Shown here piece by piece: positions 15,319-18,960 of a stretch of DNA of 18,960 nucleotides (within the stretch, counting starts at the first letter, position 1; every line of letters starts with the position of its first letter). The stretch spans positions 1 to 18,960 of the forward strand of contig JABIYQ010000624.1 in NCBI GenBank assembly GCA_018702715.1. The letters are read 5' to 3'. The position numbers and the translations under genes are program-made. The notes below the pieces were generated by a model that was given only the letters and a program-made list of their open reading frames with translations, was not told the DNA's origin and ran no database searches. Source of the DNA: Desulfobacula sp. Its GTDB lineage: Bacteria > Desulfobacterota > Desulfobacteria > Desulfobacterales > Desulfobacteraceae.

Positions 15319-15744
15319 ATGGCTAAACTCTTTTATACCGGAAACAGAGAAGCAAAACTTCTTTCTAAGATTGAATCTTCTAAAGAACGTGAAAGAATAA
15401 GAACCATCTCCACAATCCGGGATAACATAGATTCCTTTAGCAATAAAGTCTCTATGAAACTCATTGAATCCAAATTAGTTGAGACTGTCTCAAAATCCAG
15501 TATTCAAAATCAGATCGCAAGATGTTTAGATGCGCTTTGCAAAGCAGAAGATTTTGATATTGATTATATGGTTGCACCTTTTCGGACACTTATATCAAAT
15601 CCTAACATTGCCAGTCTTTACCTGACAGCATTCATTGTTGAGAAACTGATCAATCACAAAGATGTTATTGATGTCTATGGCAGCGATGAAGACATTTATT
15701 TTTGTATTCAAAAAGAACTTGGGGCTCTGCTGCCAAGATCCTGA
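15319..15744 (+). CDS. Uncharacterised 141-aa helical protein downstream of recJ
   Basis: I do not recognise the family. The protein is soluble, with no signal peptide, membrane segment, cysteine cluster or known catalytic motif. Charged and hydrophobic periodicity suggests mostly alpha-helix: a basic start (MAKLFYTGNREAKLLSKIES), an E/R/K-rich helix at 20-35, and two longer amphipathic helices at about 60-80 and 95-115, ending with an acidic stretch (VYGSDEDIYF, 119-128). AAGGA at 15307-15311, 7 nt before the ATG, supports translation. It follows recJ by 82 bp on the same strand. An AT-rich AAAACA/TGTTTT hairpin lies between them, so it may be read through from recJ. Coding is supported by the frame length, the RBS and protein-like composition; function is unknown. 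Confidence 0.7.
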   Translation: MAKLFYTGNREAKLLSKIESSKERERIRTISTIRDNIDSFSNKVSMKLIESKLVETVSKSSIQNQIARCLDALCKAEDFDIDYMVAPFRTLISNPNIASLYLTAFIVEKLINHKDVIDVYGSDEDIYFCIQKELGALLPRS

Positions 15745-16148
15745 TACAAGATATCTCTTTCAAGTTTTGCCAAAAAATTTATTCCAAATTCAATGACTTA
15801 AAAATGGCTTAACACAATTCCAATCATCTATTTTTCATTCATTAAATCTTTCGATCTATTCCTTATCTATTAATGGCAAGAAAAATATGTGTATTTCTCC
15901 TTATTGACATTATTCATTTCTATAGCTATTTAAACACTATTTAGCATTTGATTCCTTTGTTTGTCATTACTTGTTAAAAATGGAGGATAAAAATATCTTT
16001 TTCGGCCTAATAAAAAATATTTAAATTAAACCATGGGTGATGATAAATTTACAGAAAAACAAAAAAAAATAACGTGATGAGAATATTAATACATTCGCAA
16101 AGCAGATAAAATATAACTAAGACTGATTCAATTAAATAGGGGGAGAAT
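15745..16148. other. 404-bp AT-rich leader upstream of the aldehyde oxidoreductase
   Basis: No gene is supported. It contains a possible promoter near 15904 and, at its end, a strong purine-rich ribosome-binding site (AGGGGGAG, 16138-16145). Two tiny frames (16033-16077 and 16077-16109) overlap in an ATGA-like manner but are too short to support. No sigma54-type GG-N10-GC promoter was convincing. Confidence 0.5.
15904..15932 (+). promoter_or_regulatory. Possible promoter of the aldehyde oxidoreductase gene
   Basis: A perfect TTGACA (15904-15909) is followed 17 bp later by TATTTA (15927-15932), only a 3/6 match to the -10 consensus. If real, it gives a leader of about 210 nt. A weak -10 in AT-rich DNA is not strong evidence. 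Confidence 0.3.
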
Positions 16149-18014
16149 ATGAGATATGGATTTATTGATAAAATTTTGAGAGTTAATCTCACCACCGGCA
16201 CAACTGCCATTGAAAAAATTCCAGAACAATGGGCTAAGGATTACCTGGGTGGTGCCGGCCTGGCAACAAAATATTTGTTTGAAGAAGTGCCTGCTGATAT
16301 AGATCCTCTGGGCAAGGATAATAAGCTGATTTTCATGACTGGCCCTTTGACAGGAACCGCCTCAGCAAGCGCCAGCCGATACTCAGTTGTTGCAAAATCC
16401 CCTCTAACAGGCTTATGGGGCCATGGGAATTCAGGTGGAAGTTTTGGTCCTGCTATGAAACGCGCCGGTTTTGACGGATTTATATTTGAAGGAAGCTCTG
16501 AAATACCAGTATACCTTGAAATTCTGGACGGTGAAGCTAAACTGATACCTGCCAATAATTTATGGGGCAAAACCGTTCCGGAAACCGAAGATATTATCAA
16601 AGATTCATCCGATCGAAAAGTTACAATTGCTTCCATCGGTCCTGGTGGAGAAAACCTTGTTCGATATGCCGCCATCATGAATAATAAGCATCGCACAGTC
16701 GGTCGGGCCGGACTTGGCACTGTTATGGGATCGAAAAAACTTAAGGCCATTGTTTGTGCAGGAAAAGCAAACTTTGAGATTGCAGATCCCGAAGGATTTA
16801 AAACAACTGCCAGACGTCAGATCGATTTTCTGGATGAATCAATGCTCAAAGTGGGGTTTGAAGCGTTTGGCACCAACATGGTATCGGATATGGTCAATGC
16901 ACGGGGTGGCTATCCAACTCGTAACTGGCAGGCAGGCGTATTTGATGACATTGAAGAAGTCAACAGCGAGGCTTTAACCAACAAGGTTCTGGATAAAGGC
17001 GTATCCTGCTTTGCATGCCCCATTGCCTGCGGTCGTGGTACAACGATTAAAGAAGGTAAATATGCCGGGAAAACCGGTGAAGGTCCTGAATACGAGTCTG
17101 CCAACACTTTAGGTGCCTTGTGCGGTGTATCTGACATGAATGCCATAACCATGGCCAACTATCTCTGCAATGAAAACGGGATTGACACAATCTCTACCGG
17201 TTCCACCATTGCTTTTGCTATAGAGTGCTATGAAAAGGGTATTTTGACTAAAACAATGACCCATGGGTTAAAACTTGAGTTTGGCAACGCAGATCTGGTC
17301 ATAGATCTGGTAAAAAAGATTGCCAAAAGAGAAGGAATTGGAGATCTTCTGGCAGAAGGTTCCCGGATTGTGGCTCAAAAACTTGGAAAAAATTCATCCC
17401 ATTTTGCTATGAACGTTAAAGGTATGGAACTGCCGGCCTATGATCCGCGTGCCGCAAAAATATGCGGATTAGGGTATGTAACTGCCAACAGAGGAGGGGA
17501 TCACATTACCTCTTTTATTGAAGGTCCAACCTTTATTGATTCGCCCTTTGTTTTAGTGGATGACAGCAAGATCAAAGATCCTTTTGTTGCAGATCCCCAG
17601 GAGACAAAGGTTGTCGTGGATCTGGAAAATGCCTTAACCGCTTTTGACGCAATCGGAGCCTGTAAATTCATGGGTATGCTCCTGCCCGCATCTGACTATA
17701 CAGAGTTGATCAATTATGCCCTGGGCTGGGAAATGGATGTGGCCGATTTCCGTCGTTGCGGAGAACGGATTTACAATCTGGCAAGACTTTACAATGCAAA
17801 AACAGGTATGACCAGGACCCATGATATGCTTCCGGGCCGCTTAATGAAAGACCCGTTGCCCGATGGGCCGGCCAAAGGCATGGTCATCGAAGAAGAAACT
17901 CTGGAAAAGATGAAAGATGCCTATTACGATTTCAGAGGCTGGGACAAGACAACCGGCAATCCAGGACCTGAAAAACTTTTGGAACTTGGCATTCAAAAAG
18001 AAAGTGGTGAGTAA
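16149..18014 (+). CDS. Aldehyde:ferredoxin oxidoreductase, tungsten/molybdopterin type
   Basis: 621-residue cytosolic enzyme of the AOR family, oxidising aldehydes to acids with ferredoxin as acceptor, or the reverse. The N-terminal domain (1-210) carries YLGGAGLATKYL (32-43), SRYSVVAKSPLTG (76-88) and the GHGNSGGSFGP loop, as in W-bis-pterin binding AORs. The [4Fe-4S] ligands are Cys287, Cys290 and Cys294 (SCFACPIAC) plus Cys505 in the DAIGAC motif (500-505, the DxxGxC pterin-contact motif). GPEYES (312-317) and His452 in GGDH match active-site positions of Pyrococcus AOR. The AGGGGGAG RBS fixes the ATG. BamB-type benzoyl-CoA reductase subunits are distant relatives but usually have BamC-I partners, not seen here. 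The downstream acyl-CoA synthetase, 74 bp away, suggests aldehyde to acyl-CoA conversion. Confidence 0.93.
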   Translation: MRYGFIDKILRVNLTTGTTAIEKIPEQWAKDYLGGAGLATKYLFEEVPADIDPLGKDNKLIFMTGPLTGTASASASRYSVVAKSPLTGLWGHGNSGGSFGPAMKRAGFDGFIFEGSSEIPVYLEILDGEAKLIPANNLWGKTVPETEDIIKDSSDRKVTIASIGPGGENLVRYAAIMNNKHRTVGRAGLGTVMGSKKLKAIVCAGKANFEIADPEGFKTTARRQIDFLDESMLKVGFEAFGTNMVSDMVNARGGYPTRNWQAGVFDDIEEVNSEALTNKVLDKGVSCFACPIACGRGTTIKEGKYAGKTGEGPEYESANTLGALCGVSDMNAITMANYLCNENGIDTISTGSTIAFAIECYEKGILTKTMTHGLKLEFGNADLVIDLVKKIAKREGIGDLLAEGSRIVAQKLGKNSSHFAMNVKGMELPAYDPRAAKICGLGYVTANRGGDHITSFIEGPTFIDSPFVLVDDSKIKDPFVADPQETKVVVDLENALTAFDAIGACKFMGMLLPASDYTELINYALGWEMDVADFRRCGERIYNLARLYNAKTGMTRTHDMLPGRLMKDPLPDGPAKGMVIEEETLEKMKDAYYDFRGWDKTTGNPGPEKLLELGIQKESGE

Positions 18015-18030
18015 TTTTTTAAAACAAGTG

Positions 18031-18054
18031 TAAGAATAGATTGTCCTATTCTTA
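18031..18054 (+). other. Intercistronic hairpin between the oxidoreductase and synthetase genes
   Basis: TAAGAATAG (18031-18039) and CTATTCTTA (18046-18054) are a perfect 9-bp inverted repeat with a 6-nt loop. No T-run follows, so it is more likely an mRNA processing or stability element, or a leaky attenuator, than a full terminator. The next gene's RBS begins 21 bp downstream. Confidence 0.5.
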
Positions 18055-18088
18055 ATTCAATTTAAAACCTATCACAGGAGTACAAATT

Positions 18089-18960
18089 TTGAACTATTTG
18101 GATAAACCTTGGCTAAAAAGTTATAAACTGGGTCCATACAAACTGGATCACAGCCTCGCCCCCTACCCTGTAGAGCCTCTTTTTAATATTCTGGACAATG
18201 CTGCCAAAAAATATCCTAACCGGGCTGCAATCCTCTTTCTTGGGCGTACGATCACCTATAAAGATCTCAAAATTTATGCTGATAAATTTGCCAACGCCCT
18301 GGCAGGTCTCGGCGTAAAAAAAGGAGACAAAGTTTGTGTTTTTCTGCCCAATTGCCCTGAAGCCATTATTTCAGACTGGGGTATTTTAAAAACAGGTGCA
18401 ACAGTTATTCCAACCAGCACCCTGAGAACAGATGACGGACTGGTACATGAAGCTGGCAGCGGAAAAGCCAAAATATTAATTTGTCAGGAAGATCAATTAA
18501 CAAGAGTCTTACGCCTTAAGGAAAAATGCGGGTTTTCCTCGGTGATTGTAACGTCCAAAAAAGGATTTGACCTTGAACCCCTAAAACAGGACCTGGCCGA
18601 TGGTGCTTATGAGTTCCGGCAACTCCTTGAAGACTATGAGGCCACACCACCTGATATATCAATAGATCCTGAATCTGACCTGTGTGAACTGGCCTTTACC
18701 GGAGGTGCCACTGGTGTGCCAAAAGGTGTCATGATAACCCATTTCAACCGGGCTTGTTGTATCCGTATGGGATTACCCTGGATAATGAAACCTTTGATAA
18801 AAGGCATTAAAGGTAAGTCTTCAGTGCTTTTACCTGTACCCTTATTTCATTCTTATGGCCGGTATATGGCACAGTCTGCTGCACATCTTGGACTGCGATT
18901 GATTCTGATGCCTGATCCCAGAAACATTAAACTTATTGTGGAAACGATCAAAGAATACCG
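18089..18960 (+). CDS. AMP-forming acyl-CoA synthetase (fatty-acid-CoA ligase type), cut by the window end
   Basis: Adenylates a carboxylic acid with ATP, then transfers it to CoA. 290 codons are visible and the frame is open at base 18960; the family is usually 500-570 residues, so the C-terminal half is missing. Translated from TTG at 18089 (AGGAG at 18076-18080, 8-nt spacing; no in-frame ATG competes nearby), it opens NYLDKPWLKSYKLG. It then shows the ANL-superfamily N-domain: ILFLGRTITYKDL, FANALAGLGVKKGDKV, VFLPNCPEAI and KTGATVIPTS. The P-loop A3 motif is AFTGGATGVPKGV, with Gly where Ser is usual, and PVPLFHSYGRY is the A4/A5 region. The substrate class cannot be fixed without the C-terminal part; the long-chain acyl type fits best. 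Likely co-transcribed with the preceding aldehyde oxidoreductase gene. Confidence 0.9.
   Translation, partial: MNYLDKPWLKSYKLGPYKLDHSLAPYPVEPLFNILDNAAKKYPNRAAILFLGRTITYKDLKIYADKFANALAGLGVKKGDKVCVFLPNCPEAIISDWGILKTGATVIPTSTLRTDDGLVHEAGSGKAKILICQEDQLTRVLRLKEKCGFSSVIVTSKKGFDLEPLKQDLADGAYEFRQLLEDYEATPPDISIDPESDLCELAFTGGATGVPKGVMITHFNRACCIRMGLPWIMKPLIKGIKGKSSVLLPVPLFHSYGRYMAQSAAHLGLRLILMPDPRNIKLIVETIKEY

Noticed and set aside
16033..16109. Two tiny overlapping frames (14 and 10 codons) in the oxidoreductase leader
   Set aside because: Too short to support as genes. An upstream-peptide role is possible, but there is no clear RBS for the first and no conservation evidence.
16241..16750. 169-codon open frame on the minus strand
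   Set aside because: Lies wholly inside the well-supported aldehyde oxidoreductase gene, and its proline/serine-rich translation has no recognisable domain; it is an antisense shadow.
16149..18014. BamB-type benzoyl-CoA reductase subunit
   Set aside because: The sequence reads as a standard aldehyde oxidoreductase, and no BamC-I type electron-transfer genes are visible next to it; not excluded beyond the window end.

Overview
The window looks like a chromosomal segment from a sulfate-reducing desulfobacterium (Desulfobacterales such as Desulfobacter or Desulfobacula; inference). The grounds are the AT-rich sequence with strongly AT-biased spacers, a tungsten-type aldehyde:ferredoxin oxidoreductase next to an acyl-CoA synthetase, a haemerythrin-GGDEF protein, and the DUF4911-miaB-map and rsmB-PASTA-rpe gene orders I associate with deltaproteobacteria. 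No rRNA, tRNA, intact mobile element or CRISPR array was seen. Most genes are housekeeping or signalling genes.

Region 1 (1-5314, plus strand) is a tight five-gene run: the 3' part of rsmB, a membrane-anchored triple-PASTA protein, rpe (overlapping the PASTA gene by 61 bp), an Fsr-like MFS exporter and a B12-type radical SAM enzyme only 1 bp downstream. Region 2 (5350-7794, minus strand) is a convergent, overlapping trio: a DUF4911-like small protein, miaB, and a type I methionine aminopeptidase with an N-terminal SEC-C zinc motif. A sigma70-like promoter lies at its head and a hairpin-plus-T6 terminator at its tail.

Region 3 (7795-11952) is a signalling island. A 666-bp structured spacer leads into a haemerythrin-diguanylate cyclase (plus strand), facing a cytoplasmic GAF/hybrid histidine kinase (minus strand) whose N-terminus holds two degenerate MshEN-like repeats. 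Region 4 (11953-13526) holds a periplasmic SIMPL-domain protein, a PAS-domain pseudogene broken by an in-frame TAA, and a spacer with a GC-rich hairpin and two related long palindromes.

Region 5 (13527-15744) is recJ, with a strong promoter so close to the ATG that the mRNA would be almost leaderless, followed by an unrecognised 141-aa helical protein. Region 6 (15745-18960) is a 404-bp leader, the aldehyde oxidoreductase and the start of an AMP-forming acyl-CoA synthetase with a TTG start; together these could turn an aldehyde into an acid and then an acyl-CoA.

The least ordinary material is in the spacers: the branched inverted repeat whose arm overlaps the cyclase promoter, the twin palindromes before recJ, and the broken PAS gene. 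I found no clear new multi-gene defence or mobile system.
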